From positions 1-51,778 of the forward strand of contig JANQNP010000024.1 in assembly GCA_028279505.1 (NCBI GenBank): a DNA stretch of 51,778 nucleotides, written 5' to 3'. Shown in pieces: positions 25,783-34,059 of this stretch; positions within the stretch are counted from its first letter, which is position 1; the number at the start of each line of letters is the position of its first letter. The notes below the pieces were generated by a model, which saw only the letters and a list, made by a program, of their open reading frames with translations, did no database searches and was not told the origin of the DNA. The DNA is from Dehalococcoidia bacterium. Lineage in GTDB: Bacteria > Chloroflexota > Dehalococcoidia > UBA2979. The position numbers and the translations under genes are program-made.

Positions 25783-26107
25783 GACGGATACTCTCTGCCG
25801 TCATCAACTGGTGCTCGATCCAGCATCGCGTGGACGAGTGACTCAGTCGGTGATCGCCGTCGGCCTACCGTGCGCACCCGGTGTGCGTACCCTGCCCATT
25901 TTGGCGGATCTGATAGGCGCCTGACGGCCCAGGAATGCGACCTGACAGGATCGTCAGACTGCGACGCCAGCACATCATGAGCTCCGATTCGCTCGGCGCG
26001 AGCTCGTCGACTTCTATCCGCAATCGGCGCCTGGCGGCTGCTGCCATCCGCCGCATCCGAATCGGCGATGGGTTCTTCTGGTCGAGGTGCGGCTCGACCG
26101 GCTTGAA
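25783..26107. other. Intergenic stretch upstream of the PAS regulator
   Basis: About 325 bases between the regulator start and the hairpin at 26108. It should contain the regulator promoter, but no hexamer pair is convincing. Short frames on both strands (for example plus strand from 25977) are unlike any family and run through the terminator hairpin, so I do not call them. Confidence 0.35.
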
Positions 26108-26141
26108 CGCAGCGGCCACCTCACCTGAGGCGGCCGCTGCG
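26108..26141 (-). terminator. Strong hairpin after peptide gene 26163-26258
   Basis: Arms CGCAGCGGCC (26108-26117) and GGCCGCTGCG (26132-26141) pair perfectly, and inside them CCTCA (26119-26123) pairs in part with TGAGG (26126-26130). The structure lies 22 bases past the stop of the minus-strand peptide gene. There is no T-run, as for the other hairpins in this window. Confidence 0.55.
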
Positions 26142-26162
26142 GACCTGTTCCGAATCGACTAG

Positions 26163-26258
26163 CTACTCGAGACAGACGTCGCAGACAATCACGCTGATCT
26201 TGTCGATCATCGTGCCCACGAGCTTCGTGCGCTCGATGTGCGGCCGTGTGTACTTCAT
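26163..26258 (-). CDS. Short precursor-like peptide, 31 aa (YxKP family, member 2)
   Basis: The ATG at 26258 is preceded by AAGGAGG with a 4-base spacer. The peptide begins MKYTRPHIERTKLVG and has the family positions Y3, R5, P6, I8, L13, V14, G15, M17, S22; it shares most of its first 22 residues with the neighbour at 26422-26526, then ends in a different, hydrophobic tail with two Cys in a C-D-V-C pattern. A strong hairpin (26108-26141) follows, and a 16-bp perfect palindrome (26277-26292) sits just upstream of the ribosome binding site. These surrounding signals make it a very likely expressed gene. Leader/core precursor is inference; the Cys pair could carry a crosslink or bind metal. Confidence 0.65.
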   Translation of the reverse strand: MKYTRPHIERTKLVGTMIDKISVIVCDVCLE

Positions 26259-26276
26259 GCGTCCTCCTTCCACGTT

Positions 26277-26292
26277 CGGAGCGGCCGCTCCG
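26277..26292. promoter_or_regulatory. Perfect 16-bp palindrome upstream of peptide gene
   Basis: CGGAGCGGCCGCTCCG is a perfect palindrome with no loop, ending 18 bases before the start codon at 26258. A dimeric repressor operator overlapping the transcription start region is plausible; it could also fold in the leader RNA. Confidence 0.4.
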
Positions 26293-26349
26293 TAACGCAC
26301 CCGACGCTAGGCGCCCGGGATGTCCGGCTTGGTAAACGCGAGATCAGAG

Positions 26350-26372
26350 CGGCCGCCCACACCGGGCGGCCG
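26350..26372 (-). terminator. Hairpin after peptide gene 26422-26526
   Basis: Nine-bp perfect stem (26350-26358 and 26364-26372, arms CGGCCGCCC and GGGCGGCCG) with a 5-base loop, 49 bases past the peptide stop. It separates the two peptide genes, so each is probably its own transcription unit or the downstream one is attenuated. Confidence 0.55.
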
Positions 26373-26421
26373 TCTACACGAGCCTCCGAGGCGAGCTCTG
26401 GCTAGCGAATCGCGTTACTGG

Positions 26422-26526
26422 CTAGCCGGCTGGTGTGCATTGGCAGTCGGGGATATCGACGCTGAGCTGATCGGCCAGGTTGCCGACTAGCTTCGTTCGC
26501 TCGACTCGGGGTCGGGTGTAGATCAT
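26422..26526 (-). CDS. Short precursor-like peptide, 34 aa (YxKP family, member 3)
   Basis: ATG 26526 has AAGGA eight bases upstream. The peptide starts MIYTRPRVERTKLVG; Y3, R5, P6, V8, L13, V14, G15, L17 and S22 match the other three family members, and Y-T-R-P plus E-R-T-K-L-V-G are identical to its neighbour at 26163-26258. After S22 the tail diverges (IPDCQCTPAG at the end) and holds two Cys in a C-Q-C pattern. The codons for the conserved part differ at several third positions from the neighbour, which points to selection on the protein sequence and not to a recent DNA copy. No modifying enzyme gene is near. Confidence 0.65.
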   Translation of the reverse strand: MIYTRPRVERTKLVGNLADQLSVDIPDCQCTPAG

Positions 26527-26829
26527 GGGGTCATCCTTCGCGCAGCCGGCCTCCGTGCCTGCAGTTGATGGCGCCACGCTAGCAGTCGCCGTCGTGCTTC
26601 GCTGTCGGTCAGATGGGCGACATCTCGCTGTGACTTCAGGGACTCGAGGCGATCGCTTGCAACTTGACCAGATGTTCCTAAGCTAGTGAGCAGTGCGCAG
26701 TACGGTAGATCGAATCACGCGCCTCCCGACGAACTGCCGCTGCGGGCCGCCCAGATCTCCGTCGCACCGCCACCCCGCGACCGGGATGGCCCAGCGGTGG
26801 AGCCGATCGATGAGGCAAGGAACGAAGCG
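26527..26829. other. Divergent region between peptide gene and HTH protein
   Basis: About 300 bases that should carry the promoters of both flanking genes. On the plus strand TTGCAA followed 16 bases later by TAAGCT (about 26658-26685) is a weak promoter candidate for the HTH gene. No gene or strong structure seen. Confidence 0.3.
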
Positions 26830-27558
26830 ATGACTAGCACTCGCCGCGACCACTCACGTGTGCGTACCCAGACCGACCAGGTGCTCAACTATCTCCGGAA
26901 TAACGGCCCGCTTGATCAGTTCACCGCGAAGGATGAACTGGGCGTGCTGCGACTTGGTGCACGGATCTGGGACTTGAAGCAGCGCGGCTACGCCATCCGT
27001 ACAGAACTGATCGAGGCTCCGACGGAGTACGGCGGTACTCGGATCGCCCAGTACTCCCTCCTGCGCGAAGCTGCCGCTAGCGCCGCTCGGCCCGCGTCGC
27101 CCTCCTCTGAGGTTGATCCAACCACCGAGGTCGCCTCCGCCGGTCGTCCCGCGCCCTCCGAGGAACTTCGCAACGACCTCTCCCGAGCTGAGCCGCGCAC
27201 GCTTGACGACGCGCTCTGGACCTTTGGTGATCGTTCATCCGCGTTGGGCGTCTCACCCACAGTGCGCGAATATCAGTCCGCTCTGGGTGCCGCATCCGAG
27301 TCCGTTGCTCACCGCTGGCTACGCGTGCTCGAACGTGAGGGTTACCTGGAGCTCAACGACCAGCTGGGAGGGATGCGCGCCCGATCGTGGCGCGTTACCT
27401 CAGCGGGCTACGAGCGGCTCTATGTCCTTGAGCGTACTCGTCGGTTGGCGCTCGAAACTGGTCTCGCGCGTCGAGTTGCGGCGGAAGAGAAGCAGCTCGG
27501 GAGTGCCGCAGGGAGTAGACCCGGCGGCACACCGACGGAACGACCGCAGGTCGCGTAG
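26830..27558 (+). CDS. Double helix-turn-helix protein (HTH_39-like plus LexA-like wHTH)
   Basis: I prefer ATG 26830 (AAGGA upstream; 242 residues) to the GTG at 26686. Residues 15-80 (TQTDQVLNYLRNNGPL, AKDELGVLRLGARIWDLKQR, then GYAIRTELIE) match the phage-associated HTH_39 family, whose members act in phage gene control. After a disordered A/P/S/E linker, residues 145-215 resemble the N-terminal winged helix of LexA (SPTVREYQSALGAASESVAH, then LRVLEREGYLEL) but no LexA protease domain follows. The tail is polar. A DNA-binding regulator made of two such domains, possibly a relic of a mobile element, is the most likely reading; targets unknown. Confidence 0.65.
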   Translation: MTSTRRDHSRVRTQTDQVLNYLRNNGPLDQFTAKDELGVLRLGARIWDLKQRGYAIRTELIEAPTEYGGTRIAQYSLLREAAASAARPASPSSEVDPTTEVASAGRPAPSEELRNDLSRAEPRTLDDALWTFGDRSSALGVSPTVREYQSALGAASESVAHRWLRVLEREGYLELNDQLGGMRARSWRVTSAGYERLYVLERTRRLALETGLARRVAAEEKQLGSAAGSRPGGTPTERPQVA

Positions 27559-27714
27559 CGAGGAGGCTGACCAGAGATCCTTGTTGCCGCTGATCAGGCT
27601 GCGCATTCCGAAGAGCGAGTTCCCCCGACGATCCGTCGACACTCGGCGCGCTGGACTGAGATCGGGCACAATCCCCTCGCCCACCTCAGCCCGCGACGAA
27701 CGGACCTCCTCTTC

Positions 27715-28743
27715 ATGCTCGAATCCGTGCAGCTCGGCCAGAACAGCGGCCTGAGCGTTTCCAAACTTGCGCTCGGAACCATGAACTTCGGCGAGCCGGG
27801 TCGTGGTCACCAGGGTGACTGGACGCTCGACATCGACGAGGCTCGTCCCATCTTCAAGGCCGCTCTGGACCACGGCCTGTACTACTTCGACTGCGCCGAC
27901 GTGTATGGCATCGGTGCCTGCGAACGGGTCGTCGGCTCGCTCCTCCGCGAACTCGCACCGCGTGACGAATACGTCATCGCCACCAAGATCTCCGGCGCGA
28001 TGGGTAGCCACCCGAACCAGGTCGGCCTTTCGAGGAAGCACATCATGGAGGGTGTTGACGCCTGCCTCGAGCGCCTCGGTCTCGACTACATCGACCACCT
28101 TGTGATCCACCGCCATCCCCACGGACGCGGTCGGGTCCAGCCACCGATTGAAGAGACGATGGAGGCGCTGCACGACGTCGTGAAGGCTGGCAAGGTCCTC
28201 TACCTCGGCGCCTCCTCGATGTTCGCCTGGCAGTTCACGGAGCTACAGCTCACCGCCGAGATGCGCGGCTGGACCAAATTCGTCTCGATGCAGAACCATT
28301 ACAACCTCGTCTACCGCGAGGAGGAGCGCGAGATGAACCCCTACTGCGCCGGCACCGGCGTCGCGCTGACGCCGTGGTCGCCCCTCGCCCGCGGGATCCT
28401 CACCGGCTCGTACCAGGGCGGCTTTGACGAGGGCGGCACAGCCCGTTCACAGGGCCGAGATCGCAATCGAACCGAGAGCCTCTACCACGGGGAGAACACC
28501 TTCAAGATCGCTGATCGCGTCGGCGAGATCGCGCAGAAGTACGAGAAGTCATCGGCTCAGATCGCTCTGGCGTGGTTGCTGAACAAGCCGGAGATCACCG
28601 CGCCGATCGTCGGCGTCTCGAAGATCACACAGCTCGATGAACTCGTTGCCGCCGACGACATCGAACTCGCCGAGGAGGACATCGCCTACCTCGAGGAGCT
28701 GTACCAACCGCTCGAGAACCTGCTCTCGTTCGGGACTTCGTAG
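27715..28743 (+). CDS. Aldo/keto reductase
   Basis: 342 residues forming the (beta/alpha)8 aldo/keto reductase barrel. The catalytic tetrad is visible: Asp59 and Tyr64 in YYFDCADVYG, Lys91 in YVIATKISG, His132 in DHLVIHRHPHG. The C-terminal NADP(H)-binding part is present too (ALTPWSPLARGILTG, IALAWLLNKPEITAPIVGVS). It reduces aldehydes or ketones with NADPH in the cytosol; the substrate cannot be inferred. No strong ribosome binding site precedes the ATG, so the mRNA may be leaderless or the start may be weakly translated. It stands alone on its strand between small ORFs. Confidence 0.85.
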   Translation: MLESVQLGQNSGLSVSKLALGTMNFGEPGRGHQGDWTLDIDEARPIFKAALDHGLYYFDCADVYGIGACERVVGSLLRELAPRDEYVIATKISGAMGSHPNQVGLSRKHIMEGVDACLERLGLDYIDHLVIHRHPHGRGRVQPPIEETMEALHDVVKAGKVLYLGASSMFAWQFTELQLTAEMRGWTKFVSMQNHYNLVYREEEREMNPYCAGTGVALTPWSPLARGILTGSYQGGFDEGGTARSQGRDRNRTESLYHGENTFKIADRVGEIAQKYEKSSAQIALAWLLNKPEITAPIVGVSKITQLDELVAADDIELAEEDIAYLEELYQPLENLLSFGTS

Positions 28744-28911
28744 CGTCACCGCTCGACCCTTACCGGTTCGTGTTCTGGGCCTTCACCCCGCGCTCGCGTG
28801 CGCCCCTGTCCCCCAAAGGAACGACCGAGGTCCACACCTTCGGCCGATGTGTCGTGCCCACGGTCGCGGGATGATCGCGTTATTGCAGACAACCGAACGA
28901 AGGACGTACCG

Positions 28912-29019
28912 ATGTTTGAAGACCGAAACCTCGCCGCCGCCCGCCAGCTTGAGCTGCTGGACGCCGCGGCGCGCAGCGCACCGCACACCACCCGACGAGG
29001 CCGCGCCCAGCGAAGCTGA
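28912..29019 (+). CDS. Possible small protein, 35 aa
   Basis: A short frame with AAGGA ahead of ATG 28912. It encodes one amphipathic helix (FEDRNLAAARQLELLDAAAR) and a basic tail. It is not related to the YxKP peptides. Evidence is limited to the start signal and the helix, so this is a weak call. Confidence 0.25.
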   Translation: MFEDRNLAAARQLELLDAAARSAPHTTRRGRAQRS

Positions 29020-29134
29020 TGGCAGTCCTAGCTGCCGCCCATCGACCGAGACTCGCCCAGTACGAGCGCTGCGCACGATTCGCCGCGCTAGATTGACCCT
29101 CGGATAGTCAAACGATCGTTCGCAGGGAGATCGA

Positions 29135-29347
29135 GTGGACGAACGTCAGGAACGTGACCCAGAGCTCCCGAGCACTGACAGCATCGACGCCCTAGAGGTG
29201 CGGCCGCCCGCGGAGGTCGGAGATCCGATCGATTGGCCGGATCGCAGCCACTGGAGCGAGTTCGATCGAGCCATCGAAGGTGCGCGTCCAAGTGATCTGG
29301 GTTCGCGGGACAGCCGTGTTGCGACCGGCGAATCGCCCGAGGATTGA
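29135..29347 (+). CDS. Hypothetical acidic small protein, 70 aa
   Basis: GTG start with AGGGAG five bases upstream. The product is hydrophilic and acidic (many D, E, S, P), without membrane segments, probably disordered except for a short DWPDRSHWSEFDRAIEG helix. The family is not recognised. It ends 73 bases before the convergent acetyltransferase gene. Confidence 0.4.
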   Translation: MDERQERDPELPSTDSIDALEVRPPAEVGDPIDWPDRSHWSEFDRAIEGARPSDLGSRDSRVATGESPED

Positions 29348-29420
29348 CCGTAGCATAGCCGCTGATAACGGCGGAGCTGTTCCCATCGAGCGCGGTTCGA
29401 AGACTGCCGGGTTCTTTGGC

Positions 29421-30572
29421 CTAGACGAAGTCGTGGTCGCCCAGCGTGACATGCAGCCGTCGAGCGGGATCGCGGAACCACTCGAGGTCCACCGGCGCGG
29501 TCGAACCGCGCAGCTGGTGGAACGACATCAGCGCACCAACTCCGCCGTCAACGAACCCCTCGGTAGCCAGCGTCGCCGCGAGCGGGTGGAGAGTGGGGAG
29601 CCACGCAACCACGCGGCGGCAACCAAGCTCGCGGGCGTGGGCGACACTGGCTCGGACGAGTGCCGCCGCGACATTCTCGCGACCAGGTTCCACCAGTAGA
29701 TCGGCAAGCGACGCATAGTCGTCTGACAGCCGGAGGACCGAGTAGCCAGCCAATCGCGCGCTGTCCGGATCGTCCTCGAATACCCCGAAGATCTGCGAGC
29801 GTCCCGACCGAGGGTCGGCGTAGCGCCAGTTCAGGTACGCCGCGTTGCGCACCCGGGCAACGTCGAACTGCTCGCGCGCCAGCTCCCAGAGGCGGTCGGC
29901 CTGCTCGTCGAAGTGGGCGATCGGCATGACCGTTGGTTCTGTCGCCGGGTCCGGACCACCGGCGTGAGGACGTCGTGGTCGCAGCGTACTGACGAGCGCC
30001 GAGGCTGCGCCGAGAATCCCGCCACTGCGGTAACCGGTGCCGAGCGCCCCGCGACGATCGAAGTTGTAGGTCCAGCTCACCAGCTCCTGGCGTGCCCGCC
30101 TCGACTCGGGACGTCGCTGCCGCGAATTCACCAACCGCTCGTGACGGCTCTCCGTTCCCATCCCAAGTTCGCCGAACACATCGAGCTTGAGCCGCCCGGC
30201 TCGCTGCAGGGCGGCAAACCCGCGGCCCTGGTAGTCGGGGTGGATCGCTTGGTCGGCGCCACTGCTGGTACTCAACACGCGACCGTCGACGTGGACATAG
30301 CTCGCCCAGCGGATCGCGGCGGCGATCACCTGTCCGTCCAGAGTGCCAACCGTATGCGGGAGGAGCCCATCCACGGGTGACGACATCTTCCACTGCAGGT
30401 GTGCCAGCGGAGTGACGTCGATGTCGAACTCCGGCCAGCGCTCAAACGCTGCTTCAAGCACGCGAAGCATCTCCGGGGCGTCGTCCAGCGTCGCGAGCCG
30501 AAACATGGGTGTCTCGGCCCCGTCAGCGGCGGTGGGGTCGTTGCCTGGTGGCGGGCCGGCGGGGAGGTCCAT
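29421..30572 (-). CDS. GNAT-family acetyltransferase-like protein (copy 1)
   Basis: About 383 residues from ATG 30572; ATG 30506 (MFRLATLDDAPEML) is another possible start. The N-terminal half has the GNAT fold pattern with the acetyl-CoA loop region SGADQAIHPDYQGRGFAALQ (motif A Q/R-x-x-G-x-G/A). The second half contains another GNAT-like module (YSVLRLSDDYASLADLLVEP, VAAALVRASVAHARELGCRR). The C-terminus LHVTLGDHDFV matches the ending of its neighbour. The acceptor substrate is unknown. It is the downstream member of a tandem pair with the gene at 30711-31799, with an 84+ base gap. Confidence 0.65.
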   Translation of the reverse strand: MDLPAGPPPGNDPTAADGAETPMFRLATLDDAPEMLRVLEAAFERWPEFDIDVTPLAHLQWKMSSPVDGLLPHTVGTLDGQVIAAAIRWASYVHVDGRVLSTSSGADQAIHPDYQGRGFAALQRAGRLKLDVFGELGMGTESRHERLVNSRQRRPESRRARQELVSWTYNFDRRGALGTGYRSGGILGAASALVSTLRPRRPHAGGPDPATEPTVMPIAHFDEQADRLWELAREQFDVARVRNAAYLNWRYADPRSGRSQIFGVFEDDPDSARLAGYSVLRLSDDYASLADLLVEPGRENVAAALVRASVAHARELGCRRVVAWLPTLHPLAATLATEGFVDGGVGALMSFHQLRGSTAPVDLEWFRDPARRLHVTLGDHDFV

Positions 30573-30710
30573 AGCGTCGGAGGACAGGGCCTTGCCTTTC
30601 CCGGGATGGTCCCGTTGGAGTCCCATACTGCGCGAGTGTCGGATCCGTCGCCGATTCTCCGCAGAGAGAAGTCTGCCTGACCTCGTGATGAAGGGGCCCT
30701 GACCGCCGAC

Positions 30711-31799
30711 CTAAACGAAGTCGAAGTCACCCATCGTGATGTGCATTCGCAGCCCCTCGTCACGAAACCGATCGAGGTCCGTCTGAGCCGTCGATCCCGG
30801 CGGTGTATCGAATTCGATCGGCACCGCTTGATTCACCTCGACGTACCCCGCCGCGGAGAGCGCGGCGCCGAGCGGATGCACGGATGGCAGCCAGGCCGTG
30901 ACGCGCCGGCATCCGAGGGCGCGTGCGTCCTCGGATGCCTGTCGCAGCAGCGGGGCTGCTGCATCGGGATGCGCCGGATCGACCAGTACGTCCAGCAGGC
31001 TCGCCGTGCCCCGCGAGTATTTGACCACTGCGTACCCCACGAGGTCGCGGCCAAGCACGGCGGCCAAGCGGCTGGACGGCCCGGCGCGTCGGTCGTATCG
31101 CCAGTTCAGGTACGAGGCACCTCGAATCCGCGCGACGTCGAACTGGCCGCGGGCAGCCGCCCATAGCCGATCCGCACGCCCGTCGAAGCGCTCGACGGAC
31201 TCGACCTCGTAACTCGAAGCCGCCGAGGCCACGGGACCGCCAGGCGGCCGGAGGGTCGACGGCAGGTGCCGAAGAACGTCAGCGGCTCCGCCGTTCCGCC
31301 ATCGTGTTCCGAGACGGCCGCGGAGGCTGAAGTCGTGGACCCATGTCGATAGCTGGCGTTCCGCGCGCGGATTCTCCCGGCGTTGCCGCGATCCCAGTAT
31401 CCGTTCGTTTCGACTCGGCGCGTCGATCCCCAGCTCTCCTGACTGCTGTTGCGCCGCCTTGGCATCGTTGAGCTGCCGACTGTACCCACGGCCCTGGTAT
31501 CGAGGATCGACGGCCTGATCCATGCCATCGTTCGTCACCACCTCGCGATCCCCGAGCTGGGCGAGGCTCATCCACCGCAGCTCGACTGCGATCACCTCGC
31601 TGCCAACGAGCCCGACGGTGTTGTTGGGCTGCAGACCGTCCGGCGGCTGCATCTTCCACCGCAGGTGTTCCAGAGGTGTCACCTCGAGGTCGAAGTCCGG
31701 CCAGCGGCCGAACGCCGCCTCGAGCGTCTGAAGGATGTCCGGCGCGTCGTCGAGTGTCGCGGCGCGAAACGTCGGCGTGGTCGAGTCTTCTGAAGACAC
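30711..31799 (-). CDS. GNAT-family acetyltransferase-like protein (copy 2)
   Basis: 362 residues, clearly paralogous to the next gene on the same strand: FRAATLDDAPDILQTLEAAF, GMDQAVDPRYQGRGYSRQLN (acetyl-CoA-binding loop), FDVARIRGASYLNWRYDRRA, SRGTASLLDVLVDPAHPDAA, and C-terminus RMHITMGDFDFV all have counterparts there. Such two-module GNATs transfer acyl groups to amines or small metabolites; the substrate is not known. Tandem duplication with substantial divergence suggests that the two have different substrates. Confidence 0.65.
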   Translation of the reverse strand: MSSEDSTTPTFRAATLDDAPDILQTLEAAFGRWPDFDLEVTPLEHLRWKMQPPDGLQPNNTVGLVGSEVIAVELRWMSLAQLGDREVVTNDGMDQAVDPRYQGRGYSRQLNDAKAAQQQSGELGIDAPSRNERILGSRQRRENPRAERQLSTWVHDFSLRGRLGTRWRNGGAADVLRHLPSTLRPPGGPVASAASSYEVESVERFDGRADRLWAAARGQFDVARIRGASYLNWRYDRRAGPSSRLAAVLGRDLVGYAVVKYSRGTASLLDVLVDPAHPDAAAPLLRQASEDARALGCRRVTAWLPSVHPLGAALSAAGYVEVNQAVPIEFDTPPGSTAQTDLDRFRDEGLRMHITMGDFDFV

Positions 31800-32029
31800 C
31801 GTCCGGCTCCTTGGGCTCGGAGTACTGGCCGCAATCCGAACAGAGTGTCGGAACCAGTGGCGGCTCGCATCAGGTCGAGGGGTGGCTCGTTGGATCGGCT
31901 ACGCGAGGCCGCCTCGCATCCCTTGGGGCTGGGTTTCTTCAAGGGCCGTCCTGCGCGAGCAGGTCTGAACTCCGCTGCCGGTCAGATCGAGTTCCCGTAC
32001 GAGGCGGCCTGATGTTCATCGTCCGGTGC

Positions 32030-32407
32030 TTAGTAGGCGTCCAACTCCCGCAGCCGCTCGTCGCTGATTCCGAAGTGATGGGCGACCTCGTGCCGCACCG
32101 TGTGCGCTACTAACTCCGCCAGATGCGCGTCGTCTCGCGCCATCTGCTGGTGTGGCTCCTGGAATACGACGATTCGGTCCGGCATCGTGAGCTGGTATCC
32201 GGCCGTCCGCGAGGGCAATGGCACCCCTCTATAGACCCCGAGCAAGGTCCGGCCCCCGCCGACACCCATCGATCGGAGGTCCTCCGCGGTCGCCCGAGCC
32301 TCAACACCGAACGACAGGTTGTCGAGCCGCTCGAGGAAGATGCGGGGCAACGCCGCGACCGCGTCGTCGACCAGCACTTCGAATGCGTCTCGATCGATCC
32401 GGTGCAT
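32030..32407 (-). CDS. Zincin-type putative metallopeptidase, 125 aa
   Basis: I start at ATG 32407 because the upstream part of the frame is only the translated tRNA gene. The protein (125 residues) belongs to the small PF06262-type zincins: helical N-terminus (FEVLVDDAVAALPRIFLERL), a central GRTLLGVYRGVPL region, MPDRIVVFQEP, and the zinc motif HEVAHHFG (His106, Glu107, His110) in the last 20 residues. Members are small, cytosolic and of unproven proteolytic activity. It lies between the GNAT pair and tRNA-Ala on the same strand. Confidence 0.8.
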   Translation of the reverse strand: MHRIDRDAFEVLVDDAVAALPRIFLERLDNLSFGVEARATAEDLRSMGVGGGRTLLGVYRGVPLPSRTAGYQLTMPDRIVVFQEPHQQMARDDAHLAELVAHTVRHEVAHHFGISDERLRELDAY

Positions 32408-32517
32408 ACCTCGAGCGTACCCACCTCCGTTGGGACGGGTGGCTACCGCCGTGCATGACACGATGGTCCGTCGGTGCAAGGGGTCGTTGTTGAGGTGGAC
32501 GAGAAATCGGCGACGGG

Positions 32518-32593
<76 letters not shown>

Positions 32594-32705
32594 AACGCGC
32601 CGAGCGACGAGTATACGGAGCACGTTGCCACACGATCGACTGGGGTCGTCCCCATGTCGAAGAAGCTGCTGAGGCTGCTCATACCGCGCGAGGTACCTCG
32701 CCCGA

Positions 32706-33236
32706 CTAGCGGTCGAGCAGCCCGGGCAACGGGTCGATCGTCATCACCCCAGCCTCGAGGTCGACCGATTGCACGACGTCGCCGATCGCCGGGATCAGCG
32801 CATCGCGCTCGCCAGTGCGCTCGACGACGTAGACGTCGTTGGCGCCGGTGGTCAGCACCTCACTCAGCGTGCCGATCTCTGAGCCATCGACCCCGATCAC
32901 CTTCAGCCCCCGCAGGTCGTCGACGTAGTACTCGCCCTCAGAGAGGCTGGGAAGGTCATCGGACTCGATCTCGATCAGCTCACCGCGGAGCGCTTCAGCC
33001 GCCGTGCGATCCGGGTACCCCTCGAAGCGCATGATCGGGTAGCCCTGCGGTCGCACGACCTCGAGGACGGCTCGACGCTGGCCGGCAACGATCAGCTCGG
33101 CACCGGCGACGAGGCGCTGCTCGTTCGACGTGAGTGGCGTGACTTTGACGTGGCCTTTGAGGCCCCAGGTCGCGTTGATCCGACCGACTGCAATCCGATC
33201 GCGCGATCGGTCGCCTTGAGGTTGGCCGTCGGACAC
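32706..33236 (-). CDS. rimM: Ribosome maturation factor RimM
   Basis: 176 residues from GTG 33236. The N-terminal beta-barrel domain starts IAVGRINATWGLKGHVKV with the conserved G-L-x-G motif; the C-terminal PRC-barrel contains EGEYYVDDLRGLKVIG, LTTGANDVYVVE, DALIPAIGDVV and MTIDPLPGLLD, all typical of RimM. It helps assemble the 30S head around protein S19 during 16S rRNA processing. Upstream on the same strand lie the KH-protein and rpsP genes, the usual ribosomal neighbourhood; trmD and rplS, which often follow, are not found here. Confidence 0.92.
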   Translation of the reverse strand: MSDGQPQGDRSRDRIAVGRINATWGLKGHVKVTPLTSNEQRLVAGAELIVAGQRRAVLEVVRPQGYPIMRFEGYPDRTAAEALRGELIEIESDDLPSLSEGEYYVDDLRGLKVIGVDGSEIGTLSEVLTTGANDVYVVERTGERDALIPAIGDVVQSVDLEAGVMTIDPLPGLLDR

Positions 33237-33256
33237 GTGCGGCGGGCGGGTACCCG

Positions 33257-33484
33257 CTAGTCGATGTCGAGCGAGGCGCGAGTACCGGAACGCACCGCCG
33301 CGACATGTAGCAGCGACCGGATCGCGTTGGCGCAGCGGCCATCGCGGCCGATCACTCGACCCTTGTCTTCGTCGGCGACGTTGAGGTGGATGATCACCCG
33401 ATCGCCTCGATGCTCTTCGATCACTTCGACCTCGTCGGGCTTCGTCGCGAGTGAACGGGCGATGTACTCGATGAGCGCCTTCAT
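33257..33484 (-). CDS. khpA: KH-domain RNA-binding protein (KhpA-like)
   Basis: 75 residues, a single KH domain: MKALIEYIARSLATKPDEVE at the start, then VIIHLNVADEDKGRVIGRDG with the G-x-x-G loop (GRDG) that grips RNA, then ANAIRSLLHVAA. Proteins of this size and place between rpsP and rimM are KhpA, which binds RNA, often with a KhpB partner, and affects cell elongation and translation. Spacing to rimM is 20 bases, so the genes are in one unit. Confidence 0.88.
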   Translation of the reverse strand: MKALIEYIARSLATKPDEVEVIEEHRGDRVIIHLNVADEDKGRVIGRDGRCANAIRSLLHVAAVRSGTRASLDID

Positions 33485-33533
33485 GGGTCGGACCTCGTGC
33501 GCTGGGCAGGACTACCGGGGTGGTTCGTTGTCG

Positions 33534-33938
33534 TTAGCTCTCGTCGGAGGCGTCGTCGTCTGATGACTCGTCAGCGCTAGCCTCCGCGGACGCCGCCTCG
33601 GCGGCTGCTTCAGCCTCTGCCTGCGCGGCGGCTGCCGCAGCCGCTTCCGCTTCGCGCTCGGCGCGGCTGGGCTTCGTCACGCGCTTGGGCGGACCCACCT
33701 CGATCAGGCCCGCCTTGTGCAGCACGCGGTGCACGGTCTCCGAGGGCTGCGCGCCCACCGAAAGCCAGTGCTTGACGCGCTCTTCCTTCAGCTCGACCGT
33801 GGTCGGCTGGGTGCGCGGGTTGTAGTGGCCGATCACCTCGATGAAGTCGCCATCGCGCGGGGCGCGCTGATCGGCGACCACCACACGGTAGTAGGGCTGC
33901 TTCTTCTTGCCGGTGCGGCGCAATCTGATCCGTAGCAA
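33534..33938 (-). CDS. rpsP: 30S ribosomal protein S16
   Basis: The start is TTG 33938, preceded by GGAGG with a 5-base spacer, giving the family N-terminus [20 protein letters not shown]; the frame upstream is not coding. Conserved S16 features follow: [38 protein letters not shown]. The domain ends near residue 85; then a 45-residue extension rich in Ala and Glu passes into an acidic Ser/Asp tail ([12 protein letters not shown]), which ordinary S16 lacks. It heads the KH-rimM unit and lies downstream of ffh. Confidence 0.93.
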   Translation of the reverse strand: MLRIRLRRTGKKKQPYYRVVVADQRAPRDGDFIEVIGHYNPRTQPTTVELKEERVKHWLSVGAQPSETVHRVLHKAGLIEVGPPKRVTKPSRAEREAEAAAAAAAQAEAEAAAEAASAEASADESSDDDASDES

Positions 33939-34059
33939 CGCGTCCTCCGAGGCCGTTCGGCGCGCACTGCTGTCGCGTTCCGAGCCAGTCCTGAGTGTTC
34001 CCGAGAGCAATCGACAGTAATCGATCAGCGACGCTGAGCCAATATGCACGGCCTCTAGA

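Noticed and set aside
25977..26162. Possible 61-codon plus-strand gene
   Set aside because: No good ribosome binding site and it runs through the hairpin 26108-26141 that ends the opposite-strand peptide gene.
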